From positions 167,123-231,122 of the forward strand of contig JAVYIG010002723.1 of assembly GCA_035222895.1 (NCBI GenBank): DNA of 64,000 nucleotides, read 5' to 3'. Under the pieces are notes generated by a model. It saw only the letters and a program-made list of their open reading frames with translations. It was not told the origin of the DNA and searched no databases. A program made the translations under genes and the position numbers. The stretch comes from Strongylocentrotus droebachiensis (Eukaryota > Echinodermata > Echinoidea > Camarodonta > Strongylocentrotidae). Shown piece by piece: positions 1 through 10,764 of this stretch (position 1 is its first letter; every line of letters begins with the position of its first letter).

Positions 1-625
1 ACAACTTAGATCCATAACACTTACCTGGACCAACTATTTCCTTCGCAAAAAGTTGATCAGTCTAAAAGCCGGAGGGTATAGTTCCTAGAATCCCGTCCAA
101 CCCCCCCCTTAAAAACAAGGCGGCCGAACAAACATTGTTGAGAAGAAAGTGCAATGCCTTTACATACCATTACACAACAAAATAAAAATGTAAACATTTA
201 GGAGGGAATGCTCTCCTGTTACTCCTCGCAGTACCAAAATTATCAATTATATGTTTTACTCCCAAACAGCAAGAAAATTTGACCTGAAAAGGACAGAGAA
301 GATGTTAAGGATGGTAAGTTAGTACCATCAAAAATTATGTAAAATAATGTTCATTCACATTAAAACATGAATATTTTCTTTATTCATCTTTGTCATTCCC
401 ATGTAAATATGTCTAGTTGTCAAAGTACAAGCTTAATAAAATGCTTTATGGGCCAGTAACTCGCAAAAAACACAACAACAACAACAAATCTCATTTTTAG
501 TTTGGTTGTTTTCGTTTTTGCTTGCAAACAGTTAACCTTTGTTAACTGTATAATTTTGCACATAGGAAATGCTCACCTGCTACGTAATTTTTCGTTAAGC
601 TTTTCAATTTCTTTTTATGTTTTAG
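1..625. other. No gene seen; probable intron or flank of the SEC14-like gene
   Basis: AT-rich sequence with no long open frame and no similarity I recognise. It lies directly upstream of a good 3' splice site at 624-625, so it is probably intronic. Earlier exons of the SEC14-like gene are expected to the left of the window. Confidence 0.4.
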
Positions 626-688
626 GATATCAAGTGGAGAGAGGAAAATAAGGTCAGCACCATTCTTGATTGGTACAAGAACCCAGAA
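626..688 (+). CDS. Internal exon of a SEC14-like (CRAL-TRIO) lipid-binding protein
   Basis: A 63-nt exon, phase 0 at both ends. It follows a pyrimidine-rich tract ending in TTTTAG and precedes a GTAATA donor. It encodes DIKWREENKVSTILDWYKNPE. Joined to the next exon this gives the NPEVFENYW run, matching the segment just before the CRAL-TRIO domain in the SEC14L family, where a W..PPEV..Y pattern precedes a GG.CG.D..G motif. SEC14-like proteins bind phosphoinositides, tocopherol or other hydrophobic ligands in the cytosol. Too short for the ORF track; found through its splice sites and its match to the next exon. Whether the gene is intact cannot be judged here. Confidence 0.7.
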
Positions 689-690
689 GT

Positions 691-750
691 AATAATATTA
701 ATAATAATGATGATAATAATAATAATAATAATAATAATAATAGCAATAAT
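691..750. repeat. (TAA/AAT)n microsatellite
   Basis: Imperfect TAA trinucleotide run starting two bases after the donor of the upstream exon, at the start of the intron. Confidence 0.9.
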
Positions 751-1417
751 TATACAAATAAAAATATGTCTCCCGGGTACCCATGTACTTCACCTGGGTG
801 GAGTATCGCAAATTTAGATTAATATCTTGCCAAAAGGACTTAATAAGGTAATATTAGGTAACTTGTATTTTCTTAAGTTTGATATATTCTTCAGGAAGTC
901 AGATCGAACTCGTACAACTTTTTTATATCACGGACCATTTTTATTAAAGCAAAAGATGGGTGTAATTTGGATATCTCTTTACAAAACCCCTTTGCTCATA
1001 TTTAAACATTATCTTTTTGTTCAATGGAGAAAAATGTTCATCTTGAGATATACCAGAGTGAGAGTTGGGAAGCCAGTAACATCTAGGCTTTGAAAAGTAT
1101 TTTCTCGTACTGCACTGAAAAAAAATCTTCCCTACCCTTTTTGGCCATCCGATGGTAAGGTTAGGGGTGTGCCCTGCAAATACACATTTTTATTTTTACA
1201 AGGGAATTGTTTACTTTATTGTTTAATATATCGGATTTCATAACTTTCTAGGATGGAATTTCCTCAAAGTATCACTCATTTGGTTTTCCCCACACTTTTA
1301 GATTATATTGAAACATGGTATTCACCATGATGGATATTCCTCTTCAACAATAAGATATAATAGACGATAGATTTGATCGATATTTGCAGAATATTGACAC
1401 AATACTTTATATTTCAG

Positions 1418-1511
1418 GTTTTCGAGAATTACTGGTGCGGCGGAGTGTGTGGATTGGATAAAGAGGGTCATGCTATCTACATATCACCGGTTGGAAACTT
1501 TGATCCTAAAG
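1418..1511 (+). CDS. Internal exon of a SEC14-like protein, start of the CRAL-TRIO domain
   Basis: A 94-nt exon between a TATATTTCAG acceptor and a GTATTC donor, ending in phase 1. It encodes VFENYWCGGVCGLDKEGHA, continuing IYISPVGNFDPK. The CGGVCGLDKEGHAIYISPVGNFDPKG-like pattern is the typical entry to the CRAL-TRIO fold of SEC14L proteins (GG.CG.D.EG.P.W....G..D.KG). The phase agrees with the exon at 626-688. The rest of the domain, roughly 150 or more residues, is not visible downstream on this strand, so the locus may be broken by the TLR unit or continue through exons I could not find. Confidence 0.72.
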
Positions 1512-1738
1512 GTATTCATTGAGATAAATTCGATTTTGAATTTTGATAATCATCAATATTTCTTTCAAGAATCAATCAAAATTAATTTGTTCAAGAATCT
1601 ACAATTAACTGATTCCTGCCAAACAATTTAAATCCGCTGAGGAACAGCTGAGGAATGAGCACAACTAGGAAAGAATTTTGGCTAGTATTCTGACCGAGTG
1701 GATAAGTCTTATTTTTCGGATGCTTCTTGTTTCGTGGG

Positions 1739-1798
1739 TATGTGTGTGTGTGTGCGTGTGTTTGTGCGTGTGTGTTTGTGTGTTTGTGTGTGTGTGTT
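1739..1798. repeat. (GT)n microsatellite
   Basis: Imperfect GT run in the 3' flank of TLR unit A. The matching place in unit E (about 60045-60110) has a short CA-rich stretch in the inverted orientation, so the repeat belongs to the duplicated unit. Confidence 0.85.
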
Positions 1799-1999
1799 GG
1801 GGGGATCAGATTCTAGCGTCACCCCTAGCGACGTTCCTTTTATATTCTTGACAAAGAACGAAATACTTCACTTCCACGAATAAAACATCATCGGATTCGA
1901 TTTACATGTATAAACACAACGCACGTCCAATTGCAACCACGTGTTATGACACTCGATCTTCCATTAAAGTGTAAGAAGCCATGTTTGTTTGATCTTTAA

Positions 2000-4669
2000 C
2001 TAAACTGGAATTACATTATTCATTTCCCTGTTAGCCCTCATGCTCTTCTCAAACTTTGCCCAGAAGAGTTCTTGACCATTTTCATCATCATCCACCCACA
2101 GCAAGTAAGGTTTGTTCCGACTCATCAACAGCCTTACAAAATACGGTAGGTGGTCATCATCGATGTCCTCTAAAAATATGAGGATGACCTTCTCCAACTT
2201 GGTGTCATTCATATACTCTACGGCCATCCGGAGTTTGGTCATGAACCAGGTATCCTCCACTGACTGATTGCTAAGCAACAAGACCGTCTCGTAGCTGTTC
2301 TCGATGACGTCATAGATGGCGTTTAAGTAGAAAGACCCTGGATGAAGGCCACTATCCCCCAAAACGAATGAGGTTAAGCTGATACTCGTAGTCCGCAGGA
2401 CCTTGATTTTCAATGATTTCTTGATACCCGATGATGGCCAACTTTAAGAGAAACAGTTTGTGGTTTAGCCACCATCGCTTTTTGTATACGAGGATACTTA
2501 GCGACAGAACGGTCACGATTGCTAAAGATACACCTACAATAAGATAGATATTGACGCCGCAGTGATCTTTAGGATGGAAAGACCAGATAGTCTGATTTTT
2601 TAGCGATTTGAAGGAAGTACTAGAGCAACGTGTCTCATTTCTTTGATCGATTTCTGTATTCACCTTGTCCAGCCATTCCTTGAACCACGCAAGTTGGCAG
2701 GTACACGTGAAGGGATTATTTGCAATGATTAACACATCTAGACTTGTTGGTATTAATGTGAAAGGATCTATCGTGGAGATTTGATTATTCTGGAGGTATA
2801 GATACTGGAGACTGGTTGTTCTGGAAAATAATTGCTTCTCGATAACTGTAATATAGTTAGATGTTAGATTCAGAGAGCTTAAATTCTGTAAATCCTGAAA
2901 AGCTTTCTCCGGAATGATTTTAATCCGGTTTGCAGCCAATGAGAGATTTGTTAGTGACGTGAGATTCCAAAATATCCACGGGTTAATTTGTTGAATGCGA
3001 CACTCAAAGAGATCTAGCTCATGAAGATTTCAAAGTGTGGTGAATGCGTTATGAACGTGGTGGAAATCATAAAACAAGTTCTTTTGCAGTGTTAGGGTGT
3101 GCAAGGAGACCCGTCCTGAAAACAGTGATCTATTGCTTTTAGGTTGGACTAGATCTTTGGCTTGGATTTTAGTTCTGGATAAGTTTAGAGTCCTCAGCGC
3201 CGACGTATGACTAAATTGGCCACGGGAATTAATTTCTAAGCGACTGGCAAGATAGGACATATCAAGGAATACAAGTTGATGCATTTTTCTGAAAGCCAGT
3301 CATGGTAAATTCGACCAAATCATGCATTATGATCTTTTCTAAAGAACTGGTTTCCTCAAAGGCATCAAAGGATATTTTTAGAGGATTATTCCTGGAGAAA
3401 TCAAGATGTTTTAGATTTTTTAAACCAACGAACGTACTTCTGTTCACGGAGTTAAGGTTGTTATAGGCTAAGATAAGAGTTTGAAGATTTGTTGTGTTCC
3501 ATGGTATAGTTTTGATTTCATCAATGTTGCTGTGGTACAATGTCAAAATGCGGAGAAGATGGCTTCCATCAAACCATTGAGGATCTAATACAGCAATGTC
3601 GTTACGTGATAAATCGATGTTTTCAAGCTTTTCGGCGCAAGCAAATGATCCTCGTGGCAACGACCCAATGTTCTTTCCAGCTAGTCTCAAATAAACCAGC
3701 GACTTCAATCCACAAAATGAGTCATTATGAAGACTAGATAAATGATTGGATCCAATGTCTAGTACTTGGAGTTTTTCGAAACCATCAAGGGCATGCTTTG
3801 GAATAGTTATCAACTTGTTGTATTGTAGATAAAGTTTTGTTATACCTGGAAAAAGATGTCTAAGTATAACCGATGTATTCATGGGTACAATAGATTTTAT
3901 GCCCGAGTATTCTATGATCGCCTTTACTATGTCCTTGTTACCCAGAAAGGACTCGGCTTGGAATTTAGCAAATTATATATAATTGATAAATAGATTTACT
4001 CCAGGTAAATCGGTGAAAACGGCACGAGGGAGACTCTCTATAATGTTATGAGAAAAGATGAATCTATTCGAAAGAGCAATTCCGTAAAGCTACAAAATCT
4101 CCTTGCTCTAGTGAGCTAACTTTATTAAAAGACAAATCAAAAAGTGACAAATTCTTACATCCGCATGCGTTCTCCCCATCTTCTGCAAACTGAGTAGTTT
4201 GCAGATTGTTTCCAAAGATGCGAGGAATTCCCTCGAGTCTATTATGATGTAGGCTTAGCAAGGATAGATGAACATTTCTCTCCAGGAGGGAAATGGGTAG
4301 GACACTGATACTGTTGCGATGGAGCATTAATACCTTAAGAACCAGGAGAGCATGAAATGTTTCATTCTCAATGAGGTAGATAGAGTTGTAACTAGCGTCT
4401 AAAGTTTCTAGCTGTGTATAGTTCGTTAACGATTTTTCCACGAGCATAGCGATGTTATCATTAGAGACGTTGAGGGAAAGCAAGTCGTGTGAAAGATTCC
4501 GGGGAACCGATGTAAGTCCGCGATATGAGCAATTGGCGCTATGGTCACTCGAGTTTTCAAAGAACGTATGATTAAGAGTTATGCTCGTGCGATCCATTAC
4601 CACACCGTATAGCAAAGTGAATCCACACAGTACTACGAAGCTTCTTGCGTGAGCGTACACAGCCATCAT
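2000..4669 (-). pseudogene. TLR unit A: Toll-like receptor pseudogene
   Basis: A full-length relative of the intact TLRs at 14776-17526, 43387-46134 and 56945-59692, broken at several places. ATG is at 4669; the codon three earlier is TTG. Signal peptide, LRRNT and the first LRRs are in frame to about 4066. There one extra base in the codon run for NCSFD shifts the frame to TAG. A TAA nonsense codon lies at 3973-3975. A 2-bp loss near 3277 shifts the frame again. A Trp codon of the other copies is TGA at 3030-3032. Near 2367, 80 bp of the TIR domain are missing, removing the segment after YEYQLNL up to the box 2 loop. The C-terminus, including the FW box 3, is still readable to 2000. No intact receptor can be made; a secreted N-terminal LRR fragment of about 200 residues is the most it could encode. 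Confidence 0.92.
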
Positions 4670-5340
4670 GAGTTCCAAGTAACCAACAGGTCGCTGATAC
4701 TGAATTGATGCGAGAAAGCTCGATTCTCGGCTAAGAGTTAAGGCTTGTCCTAGATAAAATTCGTCACCAGCAGACTTGTCTCAAGATTGTTTTCATCAAA
4801 CCGACCTTTCTCAAGCTTCTTAGGCACGTCAATTATTTCTTTATTCCGCTTTTCTTGATGACCCTGATCAACATTGTTCCTCTACCCTCATCTTGGTGTG
4901 TAATATTTAAGGAATAAAACCTCTCAAAGCCAAGTGTGCTTAGTCAAAGACGCTTTAAGTTCAGGTATTACTTCGAATGAGACATGAGTCGAGATTGTGA
5001 AACACCGTGAAATGCAAAATGAAATGAAGCGTCGATTAAGTCCTGTGATCTTTTTGTTAATGATATTATACGTGATCAGTGAAAAAATTCAATCGGGCGG
5101 TATTTGATAAAGAAGGAAATAACGATGCTTAGTATTGACCACATAAGGAATTCTGATCCAAAAGAAATGACGCTATGAAGAAAAAGCTCTCGAGAAAAAA
5201 AAACACCCCATGGATCAATCAAATAGATTTAATGGTTAAGTACCTCATCATCTCAAGAATTGATTAATTTAAGTTTTGATATGCACAATTACTTTCGCCG
5301 ACCAATATCCTGTCTTGAGTGATGATACTGCACTGAATTT
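4670..5340 (-). promoter_or_regulatory. Leader and putative promoter of TLR unit A
   Basis: This stretch matches the region upstream of units B, D and E, including the leader around 4720-4745, a block around 4840-4880, the AAAATGAAATGAAGCGTC block near 5015 and the CTCGAG-rich block near 5190. The roughly 600-bp segment that separates leader and ATG in B, D and E is missing here: leader and ATG-proximal sequence are joined at about 4717-4720. No clear TATA box is visible. Confidence 0.55.
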
Positions 5341-5530
5341 TGTAAAACGTTTATAGCAACGAAATATAGTAAGAGAAGGCATAATCAACATAAAAATAAG
5401 TTAAACAAAGTATTATAGTACTCATTGATATACGGCAGCAGTAACAAATTTTCAATCGTTTTGAAAAATGTAATAAAGCTGTATTTGTTATGTGCAGCTT
5501 GCGTGTCATACGGTATTAAATGTGGGTCTT
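5341..5530 (-). mobile_element. LINE 3' end fragment
   Basis: Reverse-strand match to 55420-55560: the same sequence around ACACGCAAGCTGCACA and the following GATTGAAAATTTGT run. The plus-strand relative at 54960-55560 translates to a LINE C-terminus (VSWNSLPYD), so this is the tail of that family. Confidence 0.5.
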
Positions 5531-5559
5531 TCTCGGAATGAAAATGTATCGATTAGATA

Positions 5560-5979
5560 AGAAGGGGCGTAATATTGAAGCATATTGAAAGTTGTTATAG
5601 TGGCATTCTGTTTCTCTTTCTTTTCACTACTGTTTTTCTTCTGTACGAATTGTATGTGGCCTGTCCATGATAGCCTAGAAATTTGTTTGATTTATGATAA
5701 TCCTATTATTTCCGGGTTTGATTTCAATAAATTATCTATTCTTATTTTAGTGATTTTTTTTACCAATACGAACCTCAGGAGACTATTACTCTCCTTTTAT
5801 TTGCTTTTATTGATTGATTTATCTGGAATGTCCCCCCCCCCCCGCTTTTGTATTTTTACAAACTCTTAGAATCACCCCTGTGTTCAAGTGATCATATTAT
5901 AGTGACGTCCCCAGGATTAATTAACCGATGAATATGAATATGACATTGGAGAAAAACAAAACTAGTTAATTGACATATA
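5560..5979 (+). repeat. Interspersed repeat R1, left part
   Basis: Non-coding repeat seen again at 7140-7660, 8400-8640 (inverted), 8870-9340, 28090-28330 and 53960-54250 (inverted). Shared marks are the GATTGATTTATCTG run, a poly-C tract, TTACAAACTCTTA, the GTGATCACATTATAGTGACG block and the AACTAGTTAATTGACATATA end. The apparent ORF at 5585-5869 lies in this repeat and is not credible. R1 continues at 6333 after an inserted element. Confidence 0.65.
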
Positions 5980-6330
5980 AGGCCAAATAATAAAAAAAAC
6001 ATGTTTAGCGTCCTGTTTTTTCGAAAAATAGGAAGGAGGAGGCCCTTTTTATTTTTTATTTTTTATTTCAAATGGCCGCTCAAAATGGCCGCTCGGTACA
6101 TTTTCCCTGACAGTCGGGGCTATTTTTTTTCAAGATGGCCGCCGACAATTAAAAAAAAAAAAAAAAATCAGAAATAGAGCCATTTTAGCAGTGTTTTTTT
6201 TCTTTTTTTTCTTTCAAAAAAAAAAAAAATTCAAAAAAAAAAAGAAAAAAATTCAAAAAAAAAAATAGGAGGCGGCCCCCAAAAAGGAAGCGGGCGGGGA
6301 CGCTAAACATGTATATTTTTTTTAATGGTC
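5980..6330. mobile_element. TA-inserting MITE in repeat R1
   Basis: A 351-bp insertion beginning AGGCCAAATAATAAAAAAAA and ending near GGACGCTAAACATGTATATT plus about 15 bases. Ends carry inverted ACATGTTTAGCGTCC / GGACGCTAAACATGT. Uninterrupted R1 copies (about 7617-7640 and inverted at 8500-8520) show the empty site, so TA has been duplicated on both sides (5978-5979, 6331-6332). The interior is poly-A/poly-T rich with short GGCCGC motifs and no ORF. A TA duplication suggests mobilisation by a Tc1/mariner-type transposase. Confidence 0.8.
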
Positions 6331-6545
6331 TAATTATGATTAATGAAAAGCGAAATAGCTTGGTTTCATGAGTGGGTCGCCAATATCATGGGGCATCGGT
6401 CTTATTACTAGATGGATGAAATACAAATTGACAAGGCCGCAGAATAGATGAGAATGTGGAAAGGGGCTTCATTGTCTTTTTTCACGTTTCCTTCTCTATC
6501 CAAGATGCGTGGCACCAGAGCCAACCATAGTTCCCTAGAGGTGTC
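6331..6545 (+). repeat. Interspersed repeat R1, right part
   Basis: Continues R1 after the MITE: it matches 7620-7800 and, inverted, 8330-8510, including the GGGGCATCGGTCTTATTACT block. It ends with the GAGGTGTCTCAATTAT edge also seen at 8065-8085. Confidence 0.6.
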
Positions 6546-7135
6546 TCAATTATATAATATATTGATAAACAACGGCAGTTACAAATTGTAAATCGTTTTG
6601 AAAAAGTGTAATAAAGCTGTGTTTGTTCTTTGCAGGCTGCGTATCATACGGTTAAGAACTCCTCAAAACAGTGACTCTATATAAAAAATAATATGTTTAG
6701 CCGAGTCATTTTTTGGTTGAATCGTCTCAGCAACAACTTTAAATTGCCACTTCGCATATTATATGGACCTCCTCGGAATGAAAATAAGTCGATTAGATAA
6801 GAAGGGGCGTATTAATTGAGCATATTGAACATCATTATAGCGGTATTTTGTTTCCTTTTATTCCTTTTCCCATCAAAGGTCTTCAAGGTTGTAACCTCCC
6901 GATAAATCCTAAGGTGTGTCATTAATTATGCGTGCTGCCTGATTTTGTATTTCTGGAGATTGATTTGTAGCCACTTTTCAACAATTTCCCCATATTATGT
7001 TACAATAAGTAAGGTAGGATGGATCCAGTGCATTATCTTTATCAATAGTGTTACGCACCGATTTTTAACATGATGCAATCCACTTCTGTATTTCTTCTGT
7101 ACGAAATGTATATTGTCTGTCCATGATAGATTTTC
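6546..7135 (-). mobile_element. LINE fragments (same family as 54960-55560)
   Basis: Two pieces on the reverse strand. 6546-6660 matches the LINE tail at 5341-5530. About 6870-7110 reads on the minus strand as degraded reverse transcriptase C-terminus: the reverse complement contains CAAATCAATCTCC and GGCAGCACGC, which match 55080-55130, and a partial QNQAARIINDT-like run. No intact frame remains. Confidence 0.5.
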
Positions 7136-7139
7136 GTTT

Positions 7140-8640
7140 GAATTGTGATAATCTTTTCATGTCCGGGTTTGATTCAATACATTCTAGTTGATTTGTGAAA
7201 GAGAGAGAGAGAGAAGGGGGCAGGGAGGGGAAGGAGATTTATAAAAGTACCATATATTATTTTGTAGGTCTATAGTTTCACATGCATATAATATAACTTT
7301 AATCCAATTTAGGGTAAGTAGTTGTCGTTAAACTATTTCGGCAACTATTTGTGTATCTTGTAATTAGGTTAGTTTAACCAATCGAAATATGTGCCCTATC
7401 TCTTTTTGTGCCAATACGAACTTGAGGAAACTAATACTCTCCTTTTATATGCTTTTATAGATTGATTTATCTGAAATGTACCCCCCCCCTTTGTGTTTAT
7501 ACAAACTCTTAAAAACGCCCCTGTGTTCAAGTGATCACATTGTAGTGACGTGCCCAGGACTAATTAACGGATCAATATGGTTATGACATTGAAGAAAAAC
7601 AAAACTAGTTAATTGACATATAACTATGATTAATGAATAGTGAAATAGCTTGGTTTCATGTGTGGAGCACCAATACCATGGGGCATCGGTCTTATTACTA
7701 GATGAATGAAATACAAATTGACACGGCCGCAGAATAGGGGAGAATGTGAAAAGGGGCTTCATTGTCTTCTTTACACGTTTCCTTCTCTATCTTTCTCCTC
7801 ATTATTTAAAAATTCGCCTAGCAATGGGGGAGGCTCCGTGCCCCCCCCCCCCACCACAGTTATGTCACTGCTTGTGATTGTACAGCTGTTTGTAATTGCA
7901 ACTGAATGAAGAGCATTTGACCTATACTTTTGGCCAGTAACCTCATACACCTTTTTCTTCAGACGATATTAACATAACGACATCATAATTAAATGGGGAC
8001 GATATCTAGAACGAGTCAAGAGATGCGTGGCACAAGAGTCAACCATAGTTCCCTCTAATTAATAATAATTGAGGCACCTCTAGGGAACTATGATAGACTC
8101 TGGTGGCACGCATCTCGTCTTTGATATCGTACCTCTTTTATTAGTTTGTTTTGTTAATATATACTTAATATCCTCTGAAGAAAAGTGAATGAGGTTACTG
8201 GCCAAAGGTATAGGTTCAATGCTCTTCATGCAGTTAAACTCACTAACAGCTGTACAATCAGAATCAGTGACGTAACTATGGGGGCGGCACGTTGCCTTCC
8301 CCATCGCATCGCGAAAATAACAAAACCGAAAAAATAAGAGAAAGGTGTAGAAGGAAATGTGAACAGAAGACAATGAAGCCCCTTTCCACATTCTCATCTA
8401 TTCTGCGGCCTTGTCGATTTGTATTTCATCCATCTAGTAATAAGACCGATGCCCCATGATATTGGCGACCCACACATGAAACCAAGCTATTTCACGATTC
8501 ATTAATCATAATTATATGTCAATTAACTAGTTTTGTTTTTCTTCAATGTCATAATCATATTCATCCGTTAATTAATCCTGGGCACGTCACTATAATGTGA
8601 TCACGTAAACACAGGGCCGTATCTAAGAGTTTGTAAAGAA
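7140..8640. repeat. Large foldback copy of repeat R1 (arms about 600 bp)
   Basis: The left arm (about 7430-8050) and right arm (about 8065-8640) are inverted copies. Examples: the TGATTGTACAGCTGTT block at 7873 against AACAGCTGTACAATCA at 8247, and the AACCATAGTTCCCT block at 8039 against AGGGAACTATG at 8081. The centre is a short AT-rich stretch near 8057-8070. A GA run sits at 7199-7216 before the left arm. No credible coding sequence. Confidence 0.7.
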
Positions 8641-8653
8641 GGGAGGGGTACAG

Positions 8654-8869
8654 TCACTATGAATATGACGGACAATGAAAGCGGACAAAATATACAGTTC
8701 CTCAGGTAGGCAAAGGAACATCCCTTCACTGCTATTATGTAAAAAGGTGAATATGCATGTGACACCTGTTCTACACATTTTTACATAATAGCAGTGAAGG
8801 GATGTTCCTTTATGTACCTGATGAACTGTATATTTTGTCCGCTTTCTTTGTCAGTCATATTCATAGTGA
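8654..8869. mobile_element. Palindromic hairpin MITE, copy 1
   Basis: A near-complete palindrome of about 216 bp. It starts TCACTATGAATATGAC and ends GTCATATTCATAGTGA, with an inner arm GGAACATCCCTTCACTGC and a short AT-rich loop near 8750-8770. A second copy lies at about 62810-62992. It interrupts the right part of repeat R1. Confidence 0.75.
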
Positions 8870-8952
8870 TTGCGGAGCATTAAACCTATTCATTATTAGA
8901 GGCGCATTTTTGTTGAATTATTGTGTGTGTGTGACAGAGAGAGAGAGAGGGG

Positions 8953-8986
<34 letters not shown>

Positions 8987-9340
8987 CAGGAAGGAGGGGA
9001 AGAGATTCATATAAATACCATATATTATTTAGTAGGCCAATAGTTTAACATCTCATTAGAATAACTGTACTTCAATTTAGGGTAAGTAGGGGTCGTTCAC
9101 CATTATTGGCAACTATTTTGGATCACGTACTTAGGTTTGTTTTAATGGACAGATTCGTAAACCAATCAAAATATGTGCCTTATTTTTTATTTCTTTTTAC
9201 CAATACGACCTTGAGGAGACTAATACTCTCCTTTATATGCTTTTATTGATTGATTTATCTGGAATGTACCCCCCCTTGTTTTTCGTTTACAAACTCTAAG
9301 ATACGCCCCTGCGTTTAAGTGATCGCTATGAAGTATTTAA
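8870..9340 (+). repeat. Repeat R1 copy with (GA)n tract
   Basis: Contains a GA/G-rich tract at about 8934-8986, then sequence matching 7230-7520: AATACCATATATTATTT, the GGTAAGTAG block, the GATTGATTTATCTGGAATGT run and a poly-C tract. Non-coding. Confidence 0.6.
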
Positions 9341-10764
9341 ATCGGCCACTAGACGGCGCTATCAACTTTGGAAGAAAAACTATTAAAACAATTACTGGTA
9401 CTTTCGGTCTTGACCAACTAAATGACAAGGGCAAATCTTCGTAGCGATGTGACACTTCGAATCAACAGCAATGTAGTTTCAATGCTTGTGGCATAAATAT
9501 ACAATACTCTTCATCTCCCTTATGGAAATATAATATTAAGTGTCTTGTGAAAATTAAGCTGGGAAAAAAATTGGAAATATTTGTTAAACTTGAACATTGA
9601 ACAGGGACTAAATACTTTAATGAGGTTAGTAGTAAACTCCTTGTAATTGGAGCATCATAACGTTTGATGATGTACATCACAGAAGTGCGTGTCTGCCATA
9701 CCATTATAGGTTTTGGAAACACAACTATTTCACAATTTTCAATCAATAAATAATACAATACATTGTTAAATTCAATATGATATCAGGCATGCCAAACAGT
9801 GGCTCGAAAGGAAATTGTGAGATGACAATGGGTGCCGAGGTATTTTAAATAGCTAACAGCAGTCTCCCCGATATATGTTGGGACACTGGATGTACAGTCA
9901 AGTCTGCTGAAGGCCATACAAAGGAAACAATGGAAGTGGCCACTTAAACTGGATCACCATCTTTTTTTATATCATGAATTAATGTTTACTCTTCTTAAAC
10001 CTTAGAGAACGGGAAGGTTTAGGTTCAAAGCCGAGCAAATATTGTTGCCATATTGTCTACAGGAACCGGGTGGCTCCTGTATAAAACCTACGGGATTGAG
10101 ATAATTAAGTAGTCAATGGGATAATAACTTTCATCATTTCATACCCCAACATATTAAAAACAAGGTGGACCTTTTATCAAAAAAACATATTGTAATCTAT
10201 ACACTAGTCAATTTGAATAATAGCTACTTGAATAATATGAATTTGTATTTTATGCCATACCCATGCATGACTTCACATAATTGATTATATAAAAATATAT
10301 ATAAATGAAAAAGAAGGTCATCGTTCTTATGTGTAAAGTTCATACAAAATAACCTCATTCCATGTTTGTTTGCATTGACTTCACAATTCCTACAACAATA
10401 CTTACTGAAAAATGTTCGAACCTTGTACTACGATGTTAATAACAAATCCTCTTCACCAAATAGCATGACTATAAATTATAAATAACATGAATGTGTTTTT
10501 AAAAATAACCAGATAAAGTAGTAAAATGATAATATCCATTTACGTAAACATTTTTGTTTCTTTTCAATATAATTCAATGCACTATCTTCTTTTATCTTCT
10601 CCTCAGATTTCTTATAAACAAAACTGACATTGTGTAAAAAAACGATATTGTGAAATATGATATAAAAATAAACCGAAACCAAACTAATGTATTTTAGAGC
10701 GGATCTCTCCTACCATTATATTTAATACGCTAACATGCTTCTCTTTTTTCAATGTTGTTTTCAG
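9341..10764. other. Unit B distal flank, inverted duplicate of 49620-51190; no gene
   Basis: Recognisable inverted pairs include 9840-9900 with 51050-51110 (the ATATATGTTGGGACA block) and 10010-10110 with 50220-50300 (the AAACCTTCCCGTTCTC block). I see no coding sequence. The distal part (10650-10764) is the intron end before the exon at 10765. Confidence 0.6.

Noticed and set aside
827..1093. 88-residue plus-strand frame
   Set aside because: Lies in the intron between two SEC14-like exons, with no recognisable domain.
5585..5869. 94-residue hydrophobic frame
   Set aside because: Part of interspersed repeat R1; other copies do not keep the frame.
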